Positions 35,703-44,148 of a stretch of 64,000 nt of DNA are shown here, piece by piece; the stretch's first letter is position 1; every line of letters begins with the position of its first letter. The stretch is from JAPXSY01 sp033812795 (lineage in GTDB: Bacteria; Verrucomicrobiota; Kiritimatiellia; RFP12; UBA1067). The stretch is taken from positions 27,443 to 91,442 of the forward strand of contig JAPXSY010000005.1 of the NCBI GenBank assembly GCA_033812795.1. Direction: 5' to 3'. Position numbers and translations under genes: made by a program. The notes under the pieces were generated by a model, which was not told where the DNA came from, did not search any database, and saw nothing but the letters and a program-made list of their open reading frames with translations.

Positions 35703-36620
35703 TCAGAACCCGAAATCCAACTGTCCGGCGACCGTCACCTTCCGCCCGTCTTTCAGTGCCGGATCCGAAGTGTCGTACACGCAGAATTTGATCGCGGGAA
35801 AGCGGCGCGACAACTCCTCCTGAATGTACCGTTCGACCGCCGCCACGTTCTCCGGATCGTCATCGGAAAACCCCACGCTGATCGGACGACGCAGGGATTC
35901 GGCGCCCGTACGCGACAACAACCGGAACACATGTTCGACAAAATCGCGGATCGCGAACTGCTTGGCGCTCGCGGTGTCGGCTTCCCCGGCGTCCCCCTCT
36001 TCAGCAGACATCCATTGCAGGAACCCGGGATGGGTGACCGCATGATACCGGTTCAGGGAAAGGTAGTATTCCAATTCCTCCTCATCCATACCGAAAGTGG
36101 TCAGCCCATCGAAACAGGCGCGGTACCCGCGCAGGTTCGCCATCATCTCTTGCCGCTCTTCGTGTGTCAGCACCATGTCGATGAACAACTGTACCGCTTT
36201 GCGGATCGAATCAGGCTCATGGCCGCGTGCGGTCACGATCGCGAAAAGGCGCCCCTCCCGCAACGTCTCCCGCAACGTCTCGAAACTCGGCCCGGGCTTG
36301 ATCTCTCCGGAAAGAACGCGCCGCAACGCATCCCGCGTGTCGCGCAAGAACCGGCTTTCGCCTTCGCCGTGCGCATCCTGAAACTCCACAAACGCGCGCG
36401 GCCACACCCCTCCGGGCGGACGGTAGCGCTCCGGATCCTTCCGCAGCACGGCAAACGCCGCTGTCGAAACGCTGTGCGGCTGCCATGAGCCGTCCGGCAT
36501 GCGCTTCTCCAGATGGATGCGCGTGGGCATGTGCAGGATGTTGTTGTCCCAATCGAAAATGTAATACTTGAAATCGCGCTCGGCGACCCTCAGATTCACG
36601 TTTTGTGCATGACGTCGCAT
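35703..36620 (-). CDS. HAD-superfamily-like protein of unknown function
   Basis: A 305-residue cytoplasmic protein. The N-terminal YYIFDWDNNILHMPT has the DxD of HAD motif I. AIVTARGHEPDSIRKAV resembles motif II (Thr after a hydrophobic strand), and ISVGFSDDDPENVAAVE resembles the acidic motif IV. A large insert lies between. The Asp-x-Asp-x-Thr/Val of true HAD phosphatases is DWDNN here, so a phosphatase or kinase-like role is only tentative. A TTGACA-17-TACCTT promoter ends 8 bases upstream of the ATG at 36620, so the message may be almost leaderless. Confidence 0.65.
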   Translation of the reverse strand: MRRHAQNVNLRVAERDFKYYIFDWDNNILHMPTRIHLEKRMPDGSWQPHSVSTAAFAVLRKDPERYRPPGGVWPRAFVEFQDAHGEGESRFLRDTRDALRRVLSGEIKPGPSFETLRETLREGRLFAIVTARGHEPDSIRKAVQLFIDMVLTHEERQEMMANLRGYRACFDGLTTFGMDEEELEYYLSLNRYHAVTHPGFLQWMSAEEGDAGEADTASAKQFAIRDFVEHVFRLLSRTGAESLRRPISVGFSDDDPENVAAVERYIQEELSRRFPAIKFCVYDTSDPALKDGRKVTVAGQLDFGF

Positions 36621-36628
36621 TGCGGGTT

Positions 36629-36657
36629 AAGGTATGATGCGGCTTATCGCTTGTCAA
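36629..36657 (-). promoter_or_regulatory. Sigma-70-type promoter of the HAD-like gene
   Basis: On the minus strand a perfect TTGACA (36652-36657) is followed after 17 bases by TACCTT (36629-36634). The start of transcription would fall at about 36622, only two bases before the ATG at 36620. Confidence 0.45.
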
Positions 36658-36686
36658 TAAGCAACCTTTCGTTCCGAACGATTACC

Positions 36687-37466
36687 ATGAACCGCACCGT
36701 GCTCATCACCGGCGCCGCACGCCGGATCGGAGAAGCCCTCGCGCGTGAACTCGCCCGCGCGGGCTGGAACGTGGTGCTTCACGCCCACCACTCGATCCGT
36801 GCGGCAGACGCCCTGCGCGACGAACTCCGTGCGCAAGGTGTCCAAGCGTGGCGTGTGCGGGGCGACCTTCAGCCCCCCGGCGGGGCGGATGCCGTGTTTG
36901 ACGCGGCCCTCGCCGAGGCCGGCGGCATCGATGCCGTGGTGAACAACGCCGCGTGTTTCGAGCGCCAATCCCTCGCGGACGCCACCCCCGAGGCGTTTGA
37001 CGCGCTGTGGCGGCTCAACACCCTGGCCCCGATCCGGCTGACCCAACGGCTGGCCGCCCACACATCCGCACGGCAAACCGCCGGATGCGTGGTCAACCTG
37101 CTGGACCAGCGGATCGCCCTCCCCCATGCGGGCTGCCTCCCCTACCTGCTCTCCAAACAGGCCCTCGCCACCTTCACAACCTGCGCGGCGCTCGAATGGG
37201 CACCATCCGGTCTGCGGATCAATGCCGTGGCGCCCGGCGCAGTGCTGACGCCCGTCACGGAAGCGGACCGGGAACCCGCAGGCGGATTCCCGCTCGGACG
37301 GCGGCCAACCGTGCGGCACATCGCAGAAGCCGTGCGGTTTCTGCTGGAGGCCGAATCCGTGACCGGCCAGATCCTGTATACGGACGGTGGCCAGCACCTG
37401 ATGGGCCAAGCCCATCTCGCTACCCCGCCCGATTTCCACAAACCCGAATCAGGAGTCCACGCATGA
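36687..37466 (+). CDS. Short-chain dehydrogenase of pteridine-reductase (PTR1/FolM) type
   Basis: A 259-residue NAD(P)H-dependent SDR. The cofactor loop is TGAARRIG, with arginines favouring NADPH, and NNAA is present. In the catalytic centre the usual Ser is Asp: D140 with Y153 and K157. The 13-residue Asp-Tyr spacing matches the PTR1 pteridine reductases. The surrounding LDQRIALPHAGCLPYLLSKQA also resembles that group. It may reduce dihydropterin or dihydrofolate. folP and folE are in the same window but not adjacent. The ATG at 36687 gives the conserved start; its stop overlaps the lipoprotein start (ATGA). Confidence 0.75.
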   Translation: MNRTVLITGAARRIGEALARELARAGWNVVLHAHHSIRAADALRDELRAQGVQAWRVRGDLQPPGGADAVFDAALAEAGGIDAVVNNAACFERQSLADATPEAFDALWRLNTLAPIRLTQRLAAHTSARQTAGCVVNLLDQRIALPHAGCLPYLLSKQALATFTTCAALEWAPSGLRINAVAPGAVLTPVTEADREPAGGFPLGRRPTVRHIAEAVRFLLEAESVTGQILYTDGGQHLMGQAHLATPPDFHKPESGVHA

Positions 37467-38083
37467 CACGTATCATCCCGCTCTCTCTTTGCCTTCTGCT
37501 CGCCGCGTCCGGCTGCGCCGTGTTCGGCAAACGCGCGAACGACACGGGGAGCATCCCCTGCCACTACCGGTTCAAGATGCTCTCCCGCTCCGAGGATCAG
37601 ATGCGCGTGGAGGCCGCGATCCAGTCCGTGGCGGTCGGCACCGTGACCCGCGCAGGAACCGCAGCCTATCCCGAGTACCGTTTCCGTGTCGCACGCCTTG
37701 CGGATCTCGACACGCTCCACCCGAAACTGATGTTCGTCGAGTCCGCTTCGATATGGTCCCGCGACCGCAAGCAGGCCCTGAACCTGAAGGCCGCGGAGGT
37801 CGGGGCGGTTTTCGATTCAACCGACGTTTCCGCCAGCGCGGCCACAACCGTCACGCTGTCGGTGAAGCCGGGTTCGCGCCTCTACTACAAAATGCCCGGC
37901 GGGACCGAGACCGAAATCACGTCGCGGGTGGACCGTAACGGACAAGTCCGGTTCCCGGTCACACTCCGCGAGGGCCAGAAATTCGTTTACGTCCGCGCCG
38001 TCAAGGATAACGTGACCCGATACATCCGCGTCAACTTGTTCACCAATGAACTCCGCGATCTCACCAAGCGGGAATACCGCTGA
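37463..38083 (+). CDS. Lipoprotein of unknown function
   Basis: A 206-residue exported lipoprotein. It starts MTRIIPLSLCLLLAASGC, with a lipobox ASGC and Cys at residue 18. The rest is soluble and beta-rich, with alternating hydrophobic residues (TVTLSVKPGSRLYYKM). I do not recognise a family. Its ATG overlaps the SDR stop by four bases, and the small metallopeptidase starts 7 bases after its stop, so the three are probably one transcript. A much longer reading of this frame from 37007 lies inside the SDR gene and is rejected. Confidence 0.72.
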   Translation: MTRIIPLSLCLLLAASGCAVFGKRANDTGSIPCHYRFKMLSRSEDQMRVEAAIQSVAVGTVTRAGTAAYPEYRFRVARLADLDTLHPKLMFVESASIWSRDRKQALNLKAAEVGAVFDSTDVSASAATTVTLSVKPGSRLYYKMPGGTETEITSRVDRNGQVRFPVTLREGQKFVYVRAVKDNVTRYIRVNLFTNELRDLTKREYR

Positions 38084-38090
38084 GGCGCAC

Positions 38091-38456
38091 ATGGACTGGT
38101 ACGCGCTCGCGGATGAGGAGGTGCGCACGGTATACCGCGACTTGCCGGACGATCTGCGCACGTGTCTCGCCCGACTGACCGTCACGCTGGATTCCCGGCC
38201 CGCACCGTCGGAGAGGAGTGAGCCGGGCGACCGCGACGGATTGCTCGGCCTCTTCACCGGACCGGGCTTTGCAGAGAGCGAGGACAGCGACATGCCGATG
38301 CCAGCCGCGATCCGTCTCTTTGTCGAGAATCTGCGTGACGAGGCCCGGAACGATCCCCTGCTCTTCCGGCAGGAGGTCCGCACCACCCTGCTGCACGAGT
38401 TCGGCCATTATCTCGGGTGGGACGAATCCGATCTCGCGGCACGCGGACTCGCCTGA
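38091..38456 (+). CDS. Small zincin-like metallopeptidase family protein
   Basis: A 121-residue protein of the minimal-gluzincin/zincin family (Zincin_1 type), with LLHEFGHYLGWDESDL near the C-terminus. HEFGH is residues 102-106, and the following Asp is a likely third ligand or part of the family motif. Other members are about 100-130 residues with the motif in this place. Substrate is unknown. The ATG at 38091 is preferred over 38046, which lies inside the lipoprotein gene. Confidence 0.82.
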   Translation: MDWYALADEEVRTVYRDLPDDLRTCLARLTVTLDSRPAPSERSEPGDRDGLLGLFTGPGFAESEDSDMPMPAAIRLFVENLRDEARNDPLLFRQEVRTTLLHEFGHYLGWDESDLAARGLA

Positions 38457-38499
38457 GACAGAAGACAGAGGCGATGGACGCCTTCCTTGCCGCAGCCGC

Positions 38500-40482
38500 T
38501 CATTTCCTTTTCAGATTCTTCGGGTTGAGCGGACTCATCTCGTGTTCGGGATAGTCCATCAGGAAACCGAGGATCGGATGCGCGTCGATTTTCTCGGACG
38601 CCGCCCCCTCCTTGATCCCCGATGCGCCGGTCACGTTCTCAGCGACAACATCCGGCGGCCTTCCCCAGGCGCGCACCAGCGGGCCCTCGACTCCGGAGAG
38701 CCTCACGTTCTTCAGCGTCAGCTTCCCGAACGCGGCCGTCCGGATGAACTCCGGCACCGGTTTCGTAAAGGCGATCGAACAGTTCTCGAGCGTCAAGCGG
38801 GTCGGGCACTCCAGAGTCGAGATGGCGACCAGCGGGAAGTCGACGTTCTCGGCAGTCACGTTTTCGAAGCGGATGTCGCGCAAGGGACGCCCCTGCGCCC
38901 AGATCTCGCTGCCGTCGAAATTGTAATGGAAGAACCGCTGGACATTGCGCACGCGGCAATTACGCACAACGATCTCTCCGGAATCCTCCTTTACATCCCC
39001 ATCCTTCTCGCAGTAGTAGAGGAACGCGGCGAGATTGTAACGCCGACCCTCGCCTGCGGGTTCAAGCCCATCCAGCACAGCCTGACGCGGCAGCGTGCAA
39101 CGGTGCGGATGCTTTCCCGGCCCGGTCAGCTCGCAGTCCTCGACGAGGATGCGGCGTCCGCCGAGCCGCAGACATTGGCAGGGCGTGTTCAATTTACAGC
39201 GCCGGACAACGAGATCGCGGTAATCAAGCCCCGCGACGCAGTCATCCCCGGTGTTGAATTCACAGTCCTCGACCGTCACACGGCTTGAATTCCAGAAATG
39301 GACGCCGTCATGACCGCCCTCGATGCGGACATGGTCGAACCGGACGTCCGCGCAATGGCGGAACCAGTGGGCATAGTTACCGGCATCGACGACAGTATAA
39401 CCGCGGAAGAGGAGGTTCGTACTCCCCGTGACATGGAAGAGATGGACACCCCGCGCCTCGAATTCCGTCGGCGAACTCGAATTGGAACCGTCGATCAATG
39501 AGCCCAGCTCGCCGATCACCGCAGCGTCGCGAATCCCCAGAAAACGGATCATGCCGAGCCTCTTCCCGTACAGATCTTTCCCTTCGCCGTAGTCCTCGAT
39601 CCGGCGCGATCCCTTGAGATGCGCACCGGCGGCGAGATGCAGGGTCACACCGGACTTCATCTCCAGCGCCTTGAGGAAATACACGCCTCGCGGAACCTCG
39701 ACCGTCCCCTTATCAGCGGCCGCGGCGTTGATCGCCCGCTGGAAAGCGGGGGTATCGTCATGGACACCGTCCCCCTTCGCTCCGGAATCAACCACGGACA
39801 CGGCCGGTTTCAGCGCCCGGAGACAGATTTCTGCGACTTGCTTCGCCTGAAGTTCCTTGACCGGCCCCTTGAGATGATAAGCATCGGAATGCGCATCCGG
39901 CTGGGCCGCGACAAGCGAGAACTGGTCGTCGATCAGGTCAATGCCCAACTCTTTGCAGACCTCAAGCGCGGCATGGTTGAGCCGGATCACCTTCTCGTTC
40001 ATACCCTCGCCCTCCACCGTGGTCGAATTGCACCAGATGAGCTTCGCCTGCGGCTGGAGCTCACGACACAGGAGGAGCGCCGCCTTGAGCGCCCGCGCCC
40101 AGACCTTCGGATCGGTCGAAAGCGAGTGAAGCCCGTTATTGAAATGGATGACATCGTACTTCAGATCGGTAAGATACGCCTTGAGGAGCGTGCGGTGCAT
40201 CGCCGAGGCGACGCAGTAGCTCGACGCCCAGTAGGAGTAATACGCCTTGCCCTTCAGTTCCCGGCCCACCGCCCCCTGATATTGCGCAGTGATCGAGTCG
40301 CCGATCAGCATCACTCGCGGCAGCTTGCCGATATCGCGGCAGTTGTAATTGTTGCTCATCGACCATTCGGTCGCCTCGCGGCCGGGCCGCTCGTTCTCCG
40401 TGATCGGATGATCGGCAGCGCAGGTTTCTGCTCCGCAAACGATCGACACCACGGTCGCCGCGGCAAGCATAATTTTTTTCAT
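38500..40482 (-). CDS. Secreted SGNH esterase fused to GH28-like pectinase beta-helix
   Basis: A 660-residue exported protein. A signal peptide (MKKIMLAAATVVSIVCGAET) is followed by an SGNH hydrolase domain with GDS (61-63, nucleophile S63), the NNG block near 115 and the D200-x-x-H203 pair. From about residue 229 a right-handed beta-helix begins with VVDSGAKGDGVHDDTPAFQRA, the pectate-lyase-3/GH28 N-terminal motif. It continues through repeated EDC/DHV coils with NTGDDCVAG, the GH28 acid pair. It probably removes acetyl groups from and cleaves a pectin such as rhamnogalacturonan. It ends in NPKNLKRK with no sorting motif. An AAGGAAAC ribosome site precedes the ATG. Confidence 0.82.
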   Translation of the reverse strand: MKKIMLAAATVVSIVCGAETCAADHPITENERPGREATEWSMSNNYNCRDIGKLPRVMLIGDSITAQYQGAVGRELKGKAYYSYWASSYCVASAMHRTLLKAYLTDLKYDVIHFNNGLHSLSTDPKVWARALKAALLLCRELQPQAKLIWCNSTTVEGEGMNEKVIRLNHAALEVCKELGIDLIDDQFSLVAAQPDAHSDAYHLKGPVKELQAKQVAEICLRALKPAVSVVDSGAKGDGVHDDTPAFQRAINAAAADKGTVEVPRGVYFLKALEMKSGVTLHLAAGAHLKGSRRIEDYGEGKDLYGKRLGMIRFLGIRDAAVIGELGSLIDGSNSSSPTEFEARGVHLFHVTGSTNLLFRGYTVVDAGNYAHWFRHCADVRFDHVRIEGGHDGVHFWNSSRVTVEDCEFNTGDDCVAGLDYRDLVVRRCKLNTPCQCLRLGGRRILVEDCELTGPGKHPHRCTLPRQAVLDGLEPAGEGRRYNLAAFLYYCEKDGDVKEDSGEIVVRNCRVRNVQRFFHYNFDGSEIWAQGRPLRDIRFENVTAENVDFPLVAISTLECPTRLTLENCSIAFTKPVPEFIRTAAFGKLTLKNVRLSGVEGPLVRAWGRPPDVVAENVTGASGIKEGAASEKIDAHPILGFLMDYPEHEMSPLNPKNLKRK

Positions 40483-40673
40483 GTTCCTGTTTCCTTATCA
40501 AAAACCGACATCAACGCGGCCGCAAGGCGCCGCCTGCCCGCGAAAGCGGGCCACGCCCCTTTGCGGCAAGGCCCTGCGCGGCGAACCTCCCAGTTATGAT
40601 GGACCGCCATGCGGACCGAACCGGTTGACATTATGGAGCAAACCTGAGTGGGCGCCCGTCTGAGGGCCGTGCC

Positions 40674-42035
40674 TCATACCGAAAACGACCACGGCGCGCG
40701 ATGGCGGCTCCGCAGCATCGCGTTCGCCTCGTCGTCCCCCACGAACTGTTCGGCCTGCGCATCCCAACGGATCTTGCGGCTGAGCTTCATCGCGATATTG
40801 CCGATGTGACATATCGTCGAGATGCGGTGCCCGATCACGACGGACTCCACCGGCGTGCCGCGCGACTTCACGCAATCGATGAAGTTCCGGTAGTGATTGA
40901 AAAACTCGGCCTCTGCCCGCACGTTCGTCGGATTCCAGACGAGATCCGGGGATGACGACTGGATCTTGAACCCGTTGGTCTCGATCCAGCCCTTGTCGCC
41001 CTCGACGCGCACACCGAACGATTTCGGCGACGAAACGCATTCAAGTTCGAATCCGCCGGGATACCGGCATCCGAAATGAACTTTGGTGGCGGTGTCGAAC
41101 AGATCCCCTGCGGGCGGCCATTCGGCACCCATATCCCACACCGTTTCCGGCCCGATCTCGTCCAGTCCCAGCGCCCACATCGCCACACCGATCGCGTGAT
41201 GGCCGAAATTCGTGGTCTGCCCGCCGGAGTAGGCGCTGATAAAACGGAAACGGTAGAAACAGCGGTCCTTGTGGTATGGGGCATCAGGCGCGGGCCCCAG
41301 CCACATGTCATAATCAAATCCCTGCGGAACAGGCATCGGTTGCCACCCCGGCCCCGGCCCTGTGAAATTGTTGCGGGCAACGTAGGTCACCGCCTTCCGG
41401 GGCGTGCCGACCGCGCCGCCGCGCACCAGATCGTAAAACCGCCGGAGGGAGGGTGTGGAACGCCACTGGCTCCCGGTCTGTAAAACGCGGTTGTGCTTGC
41501 GCACGGCCCGGATCATCTCCTGTCCATCCTGAACCGTCAACCCGAGCGGTTTCTGGCAATAGATATCCTTGCCCGCGGCCGCGGCCTGAATCGTCTGGAT
41601 CGCGTGCCAGTGGTCGGGTGTGATGATCGCCACGGTGTCGATGTCCCGACGCGCGAGAAGCTCGCGGAAATCCGCGACCATGCCGCACCCCTTGAACGTG
41701 CCGGATGCCGCCCGTTGCGCGTAGGCCTGATTGACGAGGTCCCGCACCGGCTCCCGCCCGAGGAACTGCTGCGGCGACCGGTAGCCGTGACTTCCGCGGT
41801 TGACATCGCAGACCGACACCACCTGCACGTCATCCATGGCGAACCACTGCTTGAGATCATGCTCGGACTGGTTCCCACAACCGATGATCCCCATCGTGAT
41901 CCGGTTCGACGGCGCGTTCTTCCCAAAGGTCTCGGATCGGATCAACAATGGAAACCCCACGGCCCCTGAAGCGGCTGTGCGTAAAAACCCCCGTCTGGAC
42001 CTGACACCCGGCGCATCGGAAAGCCTCTTCGACAT
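40674..42035 (-). CDS. Gfo/Idh/MocA oxidoreductase with Tat signal
   Basis: A 453-residue NAD(P)-dependent sugar oxidoreductase, probably periplasmic. The N-terminus has a twin-arginine motif (SRRGFLRTAA) and a hydrophobic region. The Rossmann fold starts ITMGIIGCGNQSEHDL. ITPDHWHAIQTIQAAAAGKD and QKPLGLT hold the catalytic Lys in the EKP-like position. The C-terminal domain has FGHHAIGVAMWAL. GGAGGAGGG lies just before the ATG at 42035. The 191-bp gap to the SGNH-GH28 gene has a perfect GCCCGC-GAAA-GCGGGC hairpin (40536-40551) that could end its transcript. Substrate is unknown. Confidence 0.9.
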   Translation of the reverse strand: MSKRLSDAPGVRSRRGFLRTAASGAVGFPLLIRSETFGKNAPSNRITMGIIGCGNQSEHDLKQWFAMDDVQVVSVCDVNRGSHGYRSPQQFLGREPVRDLVNQAYAQRAASGTFKGCGMVADFRELLARRDIDTVAIITPDHWHAIQTIQAAAAGKDIYCQKPLGLTVQDGQEMIRAVRKHNRVLQTGSQWRSTPSLRRFYDLVRGGAVGTPRKAVTYVARNNFTGPGPGWQPMPVPQGFDYDMWLGPAPDAPYHKDRCFYRFRFISAYSGGQTTNFGHHAIGVAMWALGLDEIGPETVWDMGAEWPPAGDLFDTATKVHFGCRYPGGFELECVSSPKSFGVRVEGDKGWIETNGFKIQSSSPDLVWNPTNVRAEAEFFNHYRNFIDCVKSRGTPVESVVIGHRISTICHIGNIAMKLSRKIRWDAQAEQFVGDDEANAMLRSRHRAPWSFSV

Positions 42036-42085
42036 TCTTCAGCCCTCCTCCCGTTTCCCGTTTTATGACCTGTTTCAATAGGAAT

Positions 42086-42115
42086 ACCATAACCTACAAA
42101 AGCAACATATTCCAA
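42086..42115 (-). promoter_or_regulatory. Candidate promoter of the Gfo/Idh/MocA gene
   Basis: In an unusually A+T-rich stretch, the minus strand reads TTGGAA (42110-42115), an 18-base spacer and TATGGT (42086-42091). That is about 50 bases before the ATG at 42035. Confidence 0.4.
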
Positions 42116-42175
42116 TTACCCCAAACCTGTCAAGCCGGCAAAACGCACTTGACCGGCACCGGCAGAAACACGACT

Positions 42176-44059
42176 ATGGTTCCGAACGCGGGCCAGAACC
42201 CCGGCCCCATGAAACAAAACATGCCCTCCACCACCCCATCCCGCGATCTCGGAAACCTGTGCGCAGCGCTGCAAGCCTGCGACCGGCTTGAACCGTATGC
42301 ACGGTACTTCGCCGACGCGGTCTGTCGGCTTGCGCCGGTCGGTCTCGGCGGTGCCCCGGCCGCCTGGCTGGCCGCCGCGCTGACCGCACAGAACACCGTG
42401 GTGAACAAACATGTCTGCCTGGCCCTCGATCCCGGTCTGCGGCTGACCGATCTTTTGCCCCCGGAATCCATCGCAACGGATGCGCCCGACGCCGAGGACC
42501 TCTTCTCCGCGCAACTGGACGACCTCGCCGAGACGCTCCGCGGCAAGGAGTGTGCCTTCGCGGTCACGGTCGATCCGCCGTCCGACGTCGTGCCCCATAC
42601 CCCGCTCGTACTTGAGCAGAACCGCCTCTATCTCCAACGCTACTGGCTGGCCGAAAACACTCTGGCATCCCAACTCAACGCGCGCGCGACCGAAACCCCG
42701 CAGTCCGCTCCCGACCGCGTGGAGCCGCAAACCCTCACGCGCCTCACTCTGGACGATGCCCAGCGCGCAGCCATCCGGCAGGCTCTGACCCATCGCCTTT
42801 GCGTGATCACCGGCGGTCCCGGAACCGGCAAGACCACCCTCGTCAGTGTGGTGCTCGCAGCCCTGCTACGGGAAACCCCCCGCCGGATCATCCGGCTCTG
42901 TGCGCCGACCGGCAAAGCCCAGGCGCGTCTCAAGGAGGCCTTGGACGGGGAGATCAACCGCCATCTGCGGCTTGAGCATGACGAGGATCTCCGGCAACGG
43001 CTGCTCGCACTGGAGACCTCCACCCTTCACCGCCTGCTGCGCGCGCGCCCCCCGCTCGGCCGGTTCGCGTTCCATGCGTCCAACCCGCTGGCCGCTGACA
43101 CGCTGATCGTGGATGAGGTCTCGATGATCGACCTGCCGCTGATGGTCAGCCTGCTGACCGCCATTCCGTCCGCGTGCCAAGTCATTCTGCTGGGCGACAG
43201 CGACCAGCTCGCCGCAGTGGAGATCGGTGCGGCGATGGGTGAGATGTGCGCGGCCTGGGAAGGCACACGCGCGGTCGCGCGCCTGACCCGGTCGCACCGT
43301 TTCGACCCTGAACGCGGCATCGGCCGTCTCAAGGATGCGGTGTGCGCGGGCGACGCCGATCGCGCCTGGGAGATTCTCAAGACGGGTGACGACGCGCTCG
43401 GGCACGCCGCCTCGCCCGCCGGATATGCGAACCTCGAAACCGCTTTGGCCTCCCACCTCCGCGACCATCCCGTCCGCGCCTATCTCGCCGCCCCCACACC
43501 CGCCGAGTCTTTCGCGCGGTTCGACGCCTTCCGCATCCTGTGCGCCACGCGCCACGGTCCGTGCGGAGTGGACGCCGCCAACCGCTACGTGCAAACGCTT
43601 CTCGGCGTCGCCCCCTACGCCCACGGATATCCGGTCATGGTGACAGTCAACGACGCATCCCGTAACCTCTTTAATGGCGACATCGGCCTCTGTCTGCGGG
43701 ATCCGCAGCATAACGGGACCCGCGTCTGGTTCCCCGACCCGGAACGGGCCGCAGCCGAACCGCATTCCCCGCCCGGACGCGCGCTCCGTTCCTTCGCCAC
43801 GGCCGATCTGCCCGAGCACGAGCCGGTGTTCGCGATGACCGTGCACAAAGCACAGGGATCGGGGTTTGACGACGTGCTGCTGCTCCTGCCCCCCTATCCG
43901 ACGCCGGTACTGACCCGCGAACTGCTCTATACGGGCATCACCCGCGCCCGCACACGCTGCACCGTCTGGGCTAACGAACCGATTTTCAAAGACGCGGTGC
44001 GGAACCGCACCCGGCGCATGTCCGGTCTCCAAAACAAGCTGGCGCGACTTGACGGATAA
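42176..44059 (+). CDS. recD: Exodeoxyribonuclease V subunit alpha (RecD helicase)
   Basis: Superfamily 1B helicase of about 627 residues, the length of E. coli RecD rather than of RecD2. The RecD N-terminal region is followed by Walker A GGPGTGKTTL (213-222), TLIVDEVSMIDLPLM (motif II), LLGDSDQLAAVEIGA (motif III) and the C-terminal MTVHKAQGSGFDDVLL (motif V) and TGITRAR (motif VI). It is the 5'-3' motor of RecBCD. No recB or recC is adjacent. Several in-frame starts exist (42176, 42209, 42221) and none has a good ribosome site, so the start is uncertain by up to 15 codons. Confidence 0.88.
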   Translation: MVPNAGQNPGPMKQNMPSTTPSRDLGNLCAALQACDRLEPYARYFADAVCRLAPVGLGGAPAAWLAAALTAQNTVVNKHVCLALDPGLRLTDLLPPESIATDAPDAEDLFSAQLDDLAETLRGKECAFAVTVDPPSDVVPHTPLVLEQNRLYLQRYWLAENTLASQLNARATETPQSAPDRVEPQTLTRLTLDDAQRAAIRQALTHRLCVITGGPGTGKTTLVSVVLAALLRETPRRIIRLCAPTGKAQARLKEALDGEINRHLRLEHDEDLRQRLLALETSTLHRLLRARPPLGRFAFHASNPLAADTLIVDEVSMIDLPLMVSLLTAIPSACQVILLGDSDQLAAVEIGAAMGEMCAAWEGTRAVARLTRSHRFDPERGIGRLKDAVCAGDADRAWEILKTGDDALGHAASPAGYANLETALASHLRDHPVRAYLAAPTPAESFARFDAFRILCATRHGPCGVDAANRYVQTLLGVAPYAHGYPVMVTVNDASRNLFNGDIGLCLRDPQHNGTRVWFPDPERAAAEPHSPPGRALRSFATADLPEHEPVFAMTVHKAQGSGFDDVLLLLPPYPTPVLTRELLYTGITRARTRCTVWANEPIFKDAVRNRTRRMSGLQNKLARLDG

Positions 44060-44148
44060 CCGTTTACAGCGTATCGTCAACACAGCATTTGGAGATCGCT
44101 CATGCGTTGAGTAACCCCGAAACCCGATCATCATCTTTTTCTGACACC

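Noticed and set aside
35448..35823. Short plus-strand ORFs (63 and 118 residues)
   Set aside because: They run through the repeat-rich gap and into the HAD-like gene; no ribosome site and no conserved sequence.
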